NCBI GenBank assembly: GCA_903935095.1
Contig: CAIZQH010000021.1
Coordinates: forward strand, 124,001 to 188,000
Reading direction: 5' to 3'
Length of the DNA: 64,000 nucleotides
From: an uncultured Flavobacteriales bacterium
Lineage (GTDB): Bacteria > Bacteroidota > Bacteroidia > Flavobacteriales_D > Crocinitomicaceae
The notes beneath the pieces are model-generated. The model ran no database searches. It was not told the origin of the DNA and saw only the letters and a list, made by a program, of their open reading frames with translations. The position numbers were made by a program, and so were the translations under genes. Shown here piece by piece: positions 56,169-64,000 of this stretch (its first letter is position 1; the number at the start of each line of letters is the position of its first letter).

Positions 56169-57161
56169 CTAATCTTTGTCTAATTTATATTTCGCAACGT
56201 TCATACCGAAAGTTAATCCTTTGCTATCTACTAAGTCTTCTAATTCAGTTAAAGACTTCTTACCGAAGTTTCTGAATTTCAACAAGTCTGATTTAGCATA
56301 AGATACTAGGTCGCCTAACGTTTCAACATCTGCAGCTTTCAAACAATTCAAGGCGCGAACAGATAAATCCATATCAACCAATTTTGTTTTTAATAACTGA
56401 CGCATGTGAAGTGAAGTTTCGTCAAATTCTTCTGATTCAGCTTTAATTTCACTATCTAATGTAATGCGCTCATCAGAGAACAACATGAAATGGTGAATTA
56501 AAATTTTAGCAGCTTCCTTTAACGCTTCTTTCGGATGAATTGATCCATCCGTTTTAATGTTGAAAACCAATTTTTCGTAATCTGTTTTTTGCTCTACACG
56601 ATAGTTTTCTATGGTGTATTGAACATTTACGATTGGTGTAAAAATTGAATCAATGGATATGGTACCAAAAGAAGCATTTGCTAATTTGTTCTCCTCTGCA
56701 GGAACATAACCGCGTCCTTTGATAATTGTCAATTCCATTTCAATCTTCACAGATGATTCCATGTTGCAAATCACTAGATCAGCATTCAATACTTGGAATG
56801 CACTTGTAAATTTACCGATGTCGCCAGCGGTTAATTGATTTTGACCACCAACAGAAACAATCACTGTTTCTGAATCAGTTCCTTCGATTTGACGTTTGAA
56901 ACGAACCTGTTTCAAATTCAAAACGATTTCGGTAATATCCTCAACTACTCCTTTCAAGGTAGAAAATTCGTGGTCTGCACCTTGAATTTTAACAGAAGAA
57001 ATAGCAAATCCTTCAAGCGAAGAAAGTAGAATTCTTCTTAAGGAGTTACCTACAGTAATTCCGTATCCAGGTTCAAGTGGACGAAATTCGAACTCTCCGT
57101 TGAATTCATCGGAGTTGAGCATGATAACCTTATCTGGTTTTTGAAAATCCAATATTGCCAT
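56169..57161 (-). CDS. rpoA: RNA polymerase subunit alpha
   Basis: 330 residues. N-terminal assembly domain ([26 protein letters not shown]) and C-terminal domain ([41 protein letters not shown]) that contacts activators and DNA. Downstream of rpsD and 11 bp before rplQ. Confidence 0.97.
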   Translation of the reverse strand: MAILDFQKPDKVIMLNSDEFNGEFEFRPLEPGYGITVGNSLRRILLSSLEGFAISSVKIQGADHEFSTLKGVVEDITEIVLNLKQVRFKRQIEGTDSETVIVSVGGQNQLTAGDIGKFTSAFQVLNADLVICNMESSVKIEMELTIIKGRGYVPAEENKLANASFGTISIDSIFTPIVNVQYTIENYRVEQKTDYEKLVFNIKTDGSIHPKEALKEAAKILIHHFMLFSDERITLDSEIKAESEEFDETSLHMRQLLKTKLVDMDLSVRALNCLKAADVETLGDLVSYAKSDLLKFRNFGKKSLTELEDLVDSKGLTFGMNVAKYKLDKD

Positions 57162-57177
57162 TTTCTATCGCTTAGGT

Positions 57178-57786
57178 TTATTTAGAATATAATTCGACGA
57201 TTAACTGCTCTTTAATGTTCTCAGGGATCATTTCGCGAGCCGGTAGCGTTAAGACTTTTCCACACATGGAGGAGTTGTCCCAATCTAACCAATCGTATTT
57301 TTTATTACTTGCAGTTAATGAGTCGTTAATTGCTTCCAGAGATTTTGATTTCTCTCTCACACTTACTACGTCGCCTGGACGCACTGTGTATGATGGAATG
57401 TTAACTACTTCACCATTAACTGTAATGTGTTTGTGACTTACTAACTGACGTGCACCACGACGAGAAGGGGAGATACCAAAACGATAAACCATATTGTCCA
57501 AACGAGCTTCACATAATTGAAGTAAGTTTTCACCGGTAATTCCTTTCATGCGAGACGCTTTGTCGAACATGTTCGCAAATTGACGCTCAAGGATACCGTA
57601 GGTATATTTCGCTTTTTGTTTTTCACCCAACTGAATAGCGTATTCAGATTGTTTTCCACCTCTTCTTTTGGATGGACCGTGTTGTCCTGGACCGTAATTT
57701 CTTCTGTCCAATGATTTGTCTGGGCCAAAAATCGGGTCGCGGAAACGACGCGCAATTTTGGATTTAGGACCTGTGTATCTTGCCAT
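57178..57786 (-). CDS. rpsD: 30S ribosomal protein S4
   Basis: 202 residues. N-terminal RNA-binding part and S4 domain ([32 protein letters not shown]) recognisable. No zinc-type Cys cluster at the N-terminus. It follows rpsK by a 78-bp gap. Confidence 0.97.
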   Translation of the reverse strand: MARYTGPKSKIARRFRDPIFGPDKSLDRRNYGPGQHGPSKRRGGKQSEYAIQLGEKQKAKYTYGILERQFANMFDKASRMKGITGENLLQLCEARLDNMVYRFGISPSRRGARQLVSHKHITVNGEVVNIPSYTVRPGDVVSVREKSKSLEAINDSLTASNKKYDWLDWDNSSMCGKVLTLPAREMIPENIKEQLIVELYSK

Positions 57787-57864
57787 TTCTGTTATGTTTA
57801 AACGGGCATCATGAATTAAGGCATTCCTTCGATGATTTTGCTCCCGTGTTGATTAATAAATCGA

Positions 57865-58251
57865 TTATACTCTTCTTCTTTTCGGTGGTCTACAACCGTT
57901 ATGAGGAAGTGGAGTAACGTCAACAATTTCTGTTACTTCAATTCCTGAGTTATGAATGGCACGGATAGCCGACTCACGTCCTGCTCCTGGTCCTTTCACA
58001 TAAACTTTTACTCTACGTAGTCCGAAGTCGTGTGCTTCTTTCGATGCATCCTCACCAGCAATTTGTGCAGCATAAGGAGTGTTCTTTTTAGAACCTTTGA
58101 AGCCCATTTTACCAGCAGATGACCAAGAGATCACTTGTCCAGCGTTATTCGTTAAAGAGATGATTACATTGTTGAAGCTAGCTTGGATATGCGCTTCACC
58201 TGCAGCATCAACTTTAACGTTCTTCTTCTTTTTTTGATTCGTTTTTGCCAT
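57865..58251 (-). CDS. rpsK: 30S ribosomal protein S11
   Basis: 128 residues. [22 protein letters not shown] and the C-terminal [17 protein letters not shown] are canonical. Part of the S13-S11-S4-alpha-L17 section. Confidence 0.97.
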   Translation of the reverse strand: MAKTNQKKKKNVKVDAAGEAHIQASFNNVIISLTNNAGQVISWSSAGKMGFKGSKKNTPYAAQIAGEDASKEAHDFGLRRVKVYVKGPGAGRESAIRAIHNSGIEVTEIVDVTPLPHNGCRPPKRRRV

Positions 58252-58263
58252 GATAACTATTTA

Positions 58264-58638
58264 TTATTTAGCTGCTTTTTTCTTGTTTGCAACTGTCTTT
58301 CTCTTACCTTTTCTTGTTCTAGAGTTGTTTTTAGTTCGTTGACCACGTAATGGTAAACCAGCTCTGTGACGAATACCGCGTGTACAACCGATATCCATAA
58401 GACGTTTAATGTTTAATTGAACCTCAGAACGCAATTGTCCTTCTGTTTTAATTTCATTAACCGCATTTCTAATAGCAGAAAGTTGATCATCGTTCCATTC
58501 TTGAACTTTGATATTCTCATCGATGCCATTATCTTGAAGGATTTTCTGGGATGTACTTCTACCAATTCCGTAGATGTACGTCAATCCAATTACTCCTCTT
58601 TTGTTTTTTGGTAAATCTATACCTGCAATACGTGCCAT
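58264..58638 (-). CDS. rpsM: 30S ribosomal protein S13
   Basis: 124 residues. [26 protein letters not shown] and [24 protein letters not shown] are canonical; the C-terminal tail is lysine-rich. Confidence 0.97.
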   Translation of the reverse strand: MARIAGIDLPKNKRGVIGLTYIYGIGRSTSQKILQDNGIDENIKVQEWNDDQLSAIRNAVNEIKTEGQLRSEVQLNIKRLMDIGCTRGIRHRAGLPLRGQRTKNNSRTRKGKRKTVANKKKAAK

Positions 58639-58649
58639 ATTCTACTAAA

Positions 58650-58766
58650 TTAACCTTGACGTTGTTTTAATTTCGGATTCTTTTTGTTAATTACATAAAC
58701 TCTTCCTTTACGTTTAACAATCTTGCAATCTGCAGTTCTCTTTTTTACTGATGCTCTGACTTTCAT
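58650..58766 (-). CDS. rpmJ: 50S ribosomal protein L36, zinc-free type
   Basis: 38 residues, too short for routine ORF calling: [17 protein letters not shown] then [15 protein letters not shown] and LKQRQG. Of the four zinc ligands (3 Cys, 1 His) of the canonical protein only Cys14 remains; the others are replaced by non-ligand residues, so zinc is not expected to bind. Lies between infA and rpsM, the usual place. Confidence 0.9.
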   Translation of the reverse strand: MKVRASVKKRTADCKIVKRKGRVYVINKKNPKLKQRQG

Positions 58767-58778
58767 TTCTTCAATTTA

Positions 58779-58997
58779 TTATTTGTATCTAAATGATATT
58801 CTTCCTTTTGATAAATCATACGGAGACATTTCTACTTTCACGCGATCTCCAGGTAGAATTTTAATATAAAACATTCTCATTTTCCCCGAAATGTGAGCAG
58901 TAATGACGTGCCCATTTTCTAACTCAACTCTAAACATTGCGTTGGGCAATGCTTCGAGAATTGTTCCATCTTGTTCTATTGATGATTGTTTAGCCAT
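58779..58997 (-). CDS. infA: Translation initiation factor IF-1
   Basis: 72 residues from ATG 58997: [55 protein letters not shown]-fold protein acting at the 30S A site. The open frame extends further up to 59027, overlapping secY, but those residues do not match the family. Confidence 0.95.
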   Translation of the reverse strand: MAKQSSIEQDGTILEALPNAMFRVELENGHVITAHISGKMRMFYIKILPGDRVKVEMSPYDLSKGRISFRYK

Positions 58998-59001
58998 AAT
59001 A

Positions 59002-60351
59002 TTACATTCCGGAAAATTCGTTTGCACCTCTACGACCTCTAACTCTTGTTCCGTCCATAAGGGTGTCCATATTTCTATTTAATTGGTAAGTTTCAATTTG
59101 TTGTAATGTATCCAATACTACCCCAACCATAATAAGGATGGAAGTCCCACCAAAGAACATTGCAAAACCATCATTCACTCCAGCAAGTTTAGCAACAGCG
59201 GGAAGAACAGCAATTAAGGCAAGGAAAAGTGATCCTGGGAAAGTGATACGAGAAACAACAGAGTCAATGTGTTCAGCTGTTTCTTCTCCCGGACGCACAC
59301 CAGGTACGAATCCACCGCTTTTTTTCAAGTCATCCGCAATTTTACTTGGATTGATCATGATGGCAGTATAAAAGTAAGTAAAGACAATAATTAAGGTACA
59401 AAGTAAAAGGTTGTAACCGAAACCGTATGGATCACCTAGTGTTTGTTGTAAGAACCCACCGTCACCTTTTCCACCCGTCGCACTAGAATAAACCATCATT
59501 GGAATGGTCATAATCGCTTGAGCAAAGATAATAGGCATTACACCACTTGCGTTTACTTTAATAGGGAGATAGTTTCTCGCTCCGTTCATGTCTTCAGCCG
59601 CTCGTGCTCCGGCAATACGTTTTGCTGTATTGAGCGGAATGCGTCGAACACCTTGAACAATCAATATTGTTACGAGAATAATCAGCATAAAGAACACAAC
59701 TTCCAAAACCAAACGGATTAAATTACCAGCTTCAACAGATTTACCAAATTCAGCGAAAAATGCACCTGGTAAACGAGAAAGAATTCCAACCGTTATTAGT
59801 AAGGAAACACCGTTACCAATTCCCTTTTCAGTAATTCTTTCACCTAACCAAACGGCAAACATAGAACCTGCAATAAGAATTAAGATGGTTTGAGTCCACC
59901 AAAATGTGGAAGCATCCGCAGGCATGGCTTGCTTTTGATCCACATATAACGATAAATAACTAGGCGCTTGAAGAGCACAAATGATAATCGTTAGGATTCT
60001 TGTGTAATTGTTTATTTGTTTACGGCCGGACTCTCCTTCATTTTGCATTTTCTGAACAGCTGGAACAGCCATTCCTAATAATTGCATAATGATGGAAGCA
60101 CTGATATAGGGCATGATACCTAATGCCATAATCGAAGCATGTGTAAATCCACCACCAGAAAATACGGACAATAATGTCTCTAATAAATTTTGGTCGCTAC
60201 TTTTGGTTGTTAATGCCTCGTAATTGACACCAGGAATGATGACAAATGACCCGATTCTGTAAACAAGTATCAGTCCCAAGGTCAAAAGAATACGCTTACG
60301 TAGTTCCTCTACCTTCCAAATGTTTTGAATATTTTGTATAAATCGTTTCAT
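59002..60351 (-). CDS. secY: Protein translocase subunit SecY
   Basis: 449 residues, ten membrane helices. TM1-plug region and signatures [41 protein letters not shown] and the [11 protein letters not shown] cytoplasmic loop are typical. Forms the export channel with SecE and SecG. Confidence 0.97.
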   Translation of the reverse strand: MKRFIQNIQNIWKVEELRKRILLTLGLILVYRIGSFVIIPGVNYEALTTKSSDQNLLETLLSVFSGGGFTHASIMALGIMPYISASIIMQLLGMAVPAVQKMQNEGESGRKQINNYTRILTIIICALQAPSYLSLYVDQKQAMPADASTFWWTQTILILIAGSMFAVWLGERITEKGIGNGVSLLITVGILSRLPGAFFAEFGKSVEAGNLIRLVLEVVFFMLIILVTILIVQGVRRIPLNTAKRIAGARAAEDMNGARNYLPIKVNASGVMPIIFAQAIMTIPMMVYSSATGGKGDGGFLQQTLGDPYGFGYNLLLCTLIIVFTYFYTAIMINPSKIADDLKKSGGFVPGVRPGEETAEHIDSVVSRITFPGSLFLALIAVLPAVAKLAGVNDGFAMFFGGTSILIMVGVVLDTLQQIETYQLNRNMDTLMDGTRVRGRRGANEFSGM

Positions 60352-60371
60352 TTAAGAGCGTGCAAAGATAG

Positions 60372-60818
60372 TTAGATTTTATTACATGTACCACCCTGAG
60401 CTTCAATTGCTGCAATAGCAGTTGTTGAGAACCCATTAGCGGAGATGCTTACTTTCGATTTCAACTCACCTCTTCCAAGAACTTTAACAAGTTCATTGTT
60501 AGATAGTAGACCATTCGCTTTTAACACTTCTGGAGTGATATCAACGATTCCTTTAACAGTTGCTAAATTCTCGATAATATCCAAGTTAATTGCTTTGTAC
60601 TCTACGCGGTTGATGTTTTTGAAACCAAACTTAGGAACACGTCGTTGCAAAGGCATTTGTCCACCTTCAAAACCGATTTTGGTTTTGTAACCTGAACGAG
60701 ACTTTGCTCCTTTGTGTCCACGTGTTGACGTTCCTCCGTGACCAGAACCTTGTCCGCGAGCGATACGTTTTACTTTTTTTACTGAACCTGAAGCAGGTGT
60801 TAGTTTATGTAATTCCAT
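60372..60818 (-). CDS. rplO: 50S ribosomal protein L15
   Basis: 148 residues. Glycine-rich N-terminus (KRIARGQGSGHGGTSTRGHKGAKSRSG) and the C-terminal GTVDIT-like VKGIVDITPEVLKANGLL region. Next to secY in the spc-type order. Confidence 0.96.
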   Translation of the reverse strand: MELHKLTPASGSVKKVKRIARGQGSGHGGTSTRGHKGAKSRSGYKTKIGFEGGQMPLQRRVPKFGFKNINRVEYKAINLDIIENLATVKGIVDITPEVLKANGLLSNNELVKVLGRGELKSKVSISANGFSTTAIAAIEAQGGTCNKI

Positions 60819-60835
60819 TTTTCTTCGACTGAATA

Positions 60836-61012
60836 TTAATCCACTACTTGAATAAGGTGTTTCACCTTATTCACCATTCCCATTATTTGAGGTGTAACCT
60901 CTTTTTCTACAACTTGGTTCAAGCGGCGAAAACCTAGCGCAATAATTGTTGCTTTTTGATCAGCTGGACGTTTAATCGCGCTTCTTACTTGTTTTATTTT
61001 AATCGTTTCCAT
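60836..61012 (-). CDS. rpmD: 50S ribosomal protein L30
   Basis: 58 residues, below routine ORF cut-offs: METIKIKQVRSAIKRPADQ, KATIIALGFRRLNQVVEKEV, and VNKVKHLIQVVD at the end. The L30 pattern (QVRSAI.RP..Q..TI.ALGFRRLNQ) is unmistakable, and it lies between rpsE and rplO as expected. Confidence 0.93.
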   Translation of the reverse strand: METIKIKQVRSAIKRPADQKATIIALGFRRLNQVVEKEVTPQIMGMVNKVKHLIQVVD

Positions 61013-61022
61013 TTACTAAAGA

Positions 61023-61541
61023 TTAACCGTTGAATACTTTATCTAATGAAATTCCTCTCTGACGCGCAACTGCTACAGCATCACGCATGTGTGACAATGC
61101 ATCGATGGTTGCTTTTACAACATTGTGCGGATTAGAAGAACCCTGTGATTTTGCAAGTACATTATGAATACCAACGCTTTCTAATACAGCACGCATCGCA
61201 CCACCTGCGATTACTCCTGTACCTTCTGTTGCTGGTTTCAACAATACTTCCGCGCCACCATATTTGCCTTTTTGAGCGTGAGGTACAGTACCTCTTAGGA
61301 TTGGAACTTTAATTAAATTCTTTTTCGCATCGTCGATTCCTTTTGCAATCGCCTCAGTAACTTCTTTTGCTTTTCCAAGTCCATGACCAACAACACCGTG
61401 TTCATCACCAACAACTACGATCGCTGAAAAACTAAATGTACGTCCACCTTTGGTAACTTTCGTCACACGGTTTACAGATACAAGTTTGTCTTTTAACTCG
61501 ATATCTGCTGATTTTACTCTATTCACTGTTTGAGCTGCCAT
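61023..61541 (-). CDS. rpsE: 30S ribosomal protein S5
   Basis: 172 residues. dsRBD-like N-terminal half ([23 protein letters not shown]) and S5 C-terminal domain ([19 protein letters not shown]). Confidence 0.97.
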   Translation of the reverse strand: MAAQTVNRVKSADIELKDKLVSVNRVTKVTKGGRTFSFSAIVVVGDEHGVVGHGLGKAKEVTEAIAKGIDDAKKNLIKVPILRGTVPHAQKGKYGGAEVLLKPATEGTGVIAGGAMRAVLESVGIHNVLAKSQGSSNPHNVVKATIDALSHMRDAVAVARQRGISLDKVFNG

Positions 61542-61547
61542 TTCTTA

Positions 61548-61901
61548 TTAAAATTTAAGTCCACCTTCTCGAGCCGAATCAGCCAAAGATTTAATTCTAC
61601 CATGGTACAAGTAACCATTACGGTCAAAAACTACCTTTTCAATTCCTGCTTTCGCAGCTACTTCAGCAATTTTCTTACCTACAATAGAGGCTTGATTTAC
61701 CTTGTTTGTTTTTTGAGCTTCTTCCAGTTTCAAAGAACCAGCTGATGCTAATGTTTTTCCAGAGATATCATCTACCAACTGAGCATAAATTTGCTTGTTG
61801 CTTCTAAAAACTGTTAATCTTGGAATAGCTGTTGTCCCGAAAACTTTCTTACGAATTCTTCTCTTAATTTTAGCTCTTCTTAATACTTTATTTAGTGCCA
61901 T
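61548..61901 (-). CDS. rplR: 50S ribosomal protein L18
   Basis: 117 residues. Binds 5S r[22 protein letters not shown] and [20 protein letters not shown] are canonical. Confidence 0.97.
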   Translation of the reverse strand: MALNKVLRRAKIKRRIRKKVFGTTAIPRLTVFRSNKQIYAQLVDDISGKTLASAGSLKLEEAQKTNKVNQASIVGKKIAEVAAKAGIEKVVFDRNGYLYHGRIKSLADSAREGGLKF

Positions 61902-61911
61902 AATCTACCTA

Positions 61912-62466
61912 TTATTTTTTACCTGCTGACTTACCAGCTTTTCTACGAATTTCTTCACCAACGAAACGAATACCTTTTCCTTTGTATGGTTCAGGTTTTC
62001 TAAACGAACGAATTTTAGCTGCAACCTGACCTAACAATTGCTTGTCAAATGATTCAAGTGTTACAACAGGTGCTTTTCCTTTTTCGGTCACTGTAGTTAC
62101 TTTCACCTCATTCGGAACTTCCAAAATTATTGAGTGAGAGAAACCAAGTGCCAATTCTAAAATTTGACCAGTTGCATTAGCTCGGTAACCAACTCCAATG
62201 ACTTCCATTTCTTTTTTCCATCCTTCAGAAACACCTGCGATCATATTATATACTAACGCACGGTATAAACCATGTTTAGAGCGATCATTTGGCGCATCAG
62301 ACTGACGAGAAAATGTAATGACATTGTCCTCGATGGTAACACCTACACAAGCATCAATAGCTTGTGATAATTCACCTTTTTTCCCCTTAACCGTAATAAC
62401 TGAATCTTTGAAAGTGACTTCAACGCCACTTACGATTGTTACCGGTGCTTTTCCAATTCTTGACAT
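61912..62466 (-). CDS. rplF: 50S ribosomal protein L6
   Basis: 184 residues; two repeats. MSRIGKAPVTIVSGVEV, GKKGELSQAI and PEPYKGKGIRFVGEEIRRKAG near the C-terminus. Confidence 0.97.
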   Translation of the reverse strand: MSRIGKAPVTIVSGVEVTFKDSVITVKGKKGELSQAIDACVGVTIEDNVITFSRQSDAPNDRSKHGLYRALVYNMIAGVSEGWKKEMEVIGVGYRANATGQILELALGFSHSIILEVPNEVKVTTVTEKGKAPVVTLESFDKQLLGQVAAKIRSFRKPEPYKGKGIRFVGEEIRRKAGKSAGKK

Positions 62467-62477
62467 TTCTTAACTTT

Positions 62478-62876
62478 TTAATAAACGTAACAAAGGACTT
62501 CTCCACCTACATTCAATTTGCGTGCTTCCTTGTCAGTAATAACTCCTTTCGAAGTAGAGACAATAGCAATACCCAAACCGTTTAATACACGTGGCATATC
62601 AACTGAACCACTGTATTTACGTAGTCCTGGACGTGATGCACGTTGCAATTTAGTAATGGCAGGAACACGAGTAGATTGATTGTATTTCAATGCAATTTTA
62701 ATCGTTCCTTGCTTGTTATCATCTTCAAATTTGTAGTTGAGGATATAACCTTGGTCAAACAATATTTGCGCCATAGCACGTTTTACGTTTGAACCAGGAA
62801 TTTCCACCATTTTCAAACCTGCAGCACTCGCATTACGGATGCGTGTGAGAAAATCTGCTATCGGATCTGTATTCAT
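62478..62876 (-). CDS. rpsH: 30S ribosomal protein S8
   Basis: 132 residues. [14 protein letters not shown] at the N-terminus and [21 protein letters not shown] at the C-terminus identify it. Confidence 0.97.
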   Translation of the reverse strand: MNTDPIADFLTRIRNASAAGLKMVEIPGSNVKRAMAQILFDQGYILNYKFEDDNKQGTIKIALKYNQSTRVPAITKLQRASRPGLRKYSGSVDMPRVLNGLGIAIVSTSKGVITDKEARKLNVGGEVLCYVY

Positions 62877-62898
62877 TTCTTCTGTGTTTTTTCTTTAA

Positions 62899-63213
62899 TT
62901 ACCAACTTCCCTTTTTAACTCCTGGGATTTTTCCGGCCAAAGCCATTTCTCTAAAAGTTACCCTTGAGATACCGAATTGACGCATATACCCTCTTGGACG
63001 ACCAGTTAATCCACAACGATTGTGCATTCTGATTTTGGAAGAGTTTGCAGGTAATTTTTGCAATTGCATCATTGCATCCCATTTAGCTGTTTGCATATCT
63101 TCAGAAACTTCTGTCGATTTCAATACTTTCGTTAATTCAGCACGTTTCTTTTCGTATCGAGCAACTAACCTTTCTCTTTTGCGCTCACGCGCTTTCATTG
63201 ATTCCTTTGCCAT
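62899..63213 (-). CDS. rpsN: 30S ribosomal protein S14, long zinc-free form
   Basis: 104 residues. [20 protein letters not shown] and [19 protein letters not shown] ... IPGVKKGSW are canonical, without the CxxC pairs of zinc-binding S14. It is ~15 residues longer than the common 89-residue Bacteroidota form, with an extra segment in the middle (near [15 protein letters not shown]), like the proteobacterial length. Confidence 0.95.
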   Translation of the reverse strand: MAKESMKARERKRERLVARYEKKRAELTKVLKSTEVSEDMQTAKWDAMMQLQKLPANSSKIRMHNRCGLTGRPRGYMRQFGISRVTFREMALAGKIPGVKKGSW

Positions 63214-63219
63214 TTCTTC

Positions 63220-63771
63220 TTATTTTTTAATAAATGGAAATCCAAATGCGTCTAACAATGCTTTCGCTTCTTCGTCGCTTGCTGCTGAGGTAACAAATGT
63301 AATGTCCATACCTAAAATACGGTTTACTTTGTCAATATCAATTTCTGGGAAAATGATGTGTTCTTTCACTCCTAAATTGAAGTTTCCACGACCATCAAAT
63401 CCTTTTGGATTAATTCCTCGGAAGTCACGAGTTCTCGGCAAAGCTACTGAAAGTAGACGATCTAAGAAGTCATACATTTTATCGCCACGTAGCGTAACTT
63501 TCGTACCAATTGGCATTCCTTTACGTAATTTGAAGTTGGAGATATCCTTTTTGGACAAAGTAGTAATGGCTTTCTGACCAGCTATACGAGATAGATCGGC
63601 AGCAGCGCTATCGATTAATTTCTTATCAGCTACCGCATCACCCATACCTTGGCTTAAAACGATTTTCTCTAATTTCGGAACACTCATAACGGATTTATAT
63701 CCGAAACGTTCCTGAAGCGTTTGCATAATCTCGCCTCTATACTTTTCTTTTAATCTTGGTGTGTAACTCAT
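63220..63771 (-). CDS. rplE: 50S ribosomal protein L5
   Basis: 183 residues. Binds 5S rRNA and the P-site tRNA. Characteristic [16 protein letters not shown] and [20 protein letters not shown]. Overlaps the L24 stop by 1 bp (TAATG). Confidence 0.97.
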   Translation of the reverse strand: MSYTPRLKEKYRGEIMQTLQERFGYKSVMSVPKLEKIVLSQGMGDAVADKKLIDSAAADLSRIAGQKAITTLSKKDISNFKLRKGMPIGTKVTLRGDKMYDFLDRLLSVALPRTRDFRGINPKGFDGRGNFNLGVKEHIIFPEIDIDKVNRILGMDITFVTSAASDEEAKALLDAFGFPFIKK

Positions 63772-64000
63772 TATTTAATCACCTCCCCTGATTTCTTTGA
63801 ATAACGAACTAATTTTCCTTTCTCGTCTTTACGACCGATGCGTGTTGCAATACCACCTACAACTACCATTAGGTTTGAGATATGAAGTGTACCTTCTTTC
63901 TCTTCAATACCACCTTGTGGATTAGCTGCACTTGGCTTGTTGTGCTTTTTAATCATGTTTACACCTGATACAGTAGCACGCATTTTCTCGCGATCAATGT
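63771..64000 (-). CDS. rplX: 50S ribosomal protein L24, C-terminal part (5' end outside window)
   Basis: Last ~76 codons. [22 protein letters not shown] and [14 protein letters not shown] are the L24 signature, so the internal ATG at 63983 is not the start. The gene continues past the right edge. Confidence 0.93.
   Translation of the reverse strand, partial: IDREKMRATVSGVNMIKKHNKPSAANPQGGIEEKEGTLHISNLMVVVGGIATRIGRKDEKGKLVRYSKKSGEVIK

Overview
The window looks like chromosomal DNA of a Bacteroidota (Flavobacteriia-like) bacterium, about 40% G+C. The clues are a short primary sigma factor without region 1.1, TAnnTTTG-type -7 boxes, two secreted proteins with type IX secretion (T9SS) C-terminal sorting domains, DUF4494 and DUF4249 proteins, an epimerase-type L-threonine dehydrogenase and a T9SS-type secretome. 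A relative of Fluviicola/Crocinitomicaceae is a guess from overall flavour only. Most of the window is ordinary core genome; the unusual part is a rearranged polysaccharide region at about 47.4-52.5 kb.

Layout. 1-5.2 kb: 3' end of dnaE, a zinc-ribbon coiled-coil protein, a Nif3-like protein, an outer-membrane protein, YceI, an XRE regulator and an AT-rich gap. 5.2-10.7 kb: a tightly packed minus-strand run that reads ECF sigma factor, crtI, crtB, idi, a PTPS/QueD-family enzyme, photolyase and a Bcp peroxiredoxin, which resembles a light/oxidative-stress and carotenoid unit. 10.9-14.4 kb: threonine dehydrogenase, divergent from hmgA-hppD (tyrosine breakdown). 15.2 kb: tRNA-His with its own promoter and terminator. 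15.3-24.8 kb: hydrolase, DUF2130 protein, rpoD, priA, DUF4249 lipoprotein, two FKBP isomerases, cytidine deaminase. 24.9-27.9 kb: VapBC-like pair, two glycosyltransferase-like genes, a TTCG-rich repeat and a small secreted HNH protein. 28.2-40.7 kb: DUF4494-pdxH-M16 peptidase, then YggS, DUF1015, a TonB receptor, a secreted polyesterase-like hydrolase, ComM/YifB, a Kazal-domain protein, a DegT aminotransferase and a YdeI-family protein ending in a full CDGSH motif.

40.7-52.5 kb is the surface-polysaccharide region. A five-gene minus-strand operon (flippase, polymerase, GT4, O-antigen-ligase-like protein, GT4) is followed by an intact 3-hydroxybutyryl-CoA dehydrogenase gene (hbd). A second small set follows: acyltransferase, broken polymerase, GT4, convergent flippase. 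It is bracketed by two copies of an hbd-NUDIX junction. In the left copy hbd is intact and only the NUDIX 3' end survives; in the right copy NUDIX is intact and hbd is a deleted pseudogene. This reciprocal decay suggests that a polysaccharide cassette came in with its own flanks, or a segmental duplication, followed by loss of the redundant halves. The left junction also holds a decayed glycosyltransferase N-terminus.

52.5-64 kb: NUDIX, enolase, carA, then the 3' part of the ribosomal-protein operon, on the minus strand from rplX to rplQ, including secY, infA, rpmJ and rpoA. L17 carries a long acidic, tandemly repeated C-terminal tail; L36 and S14 are of the zinc-free type.
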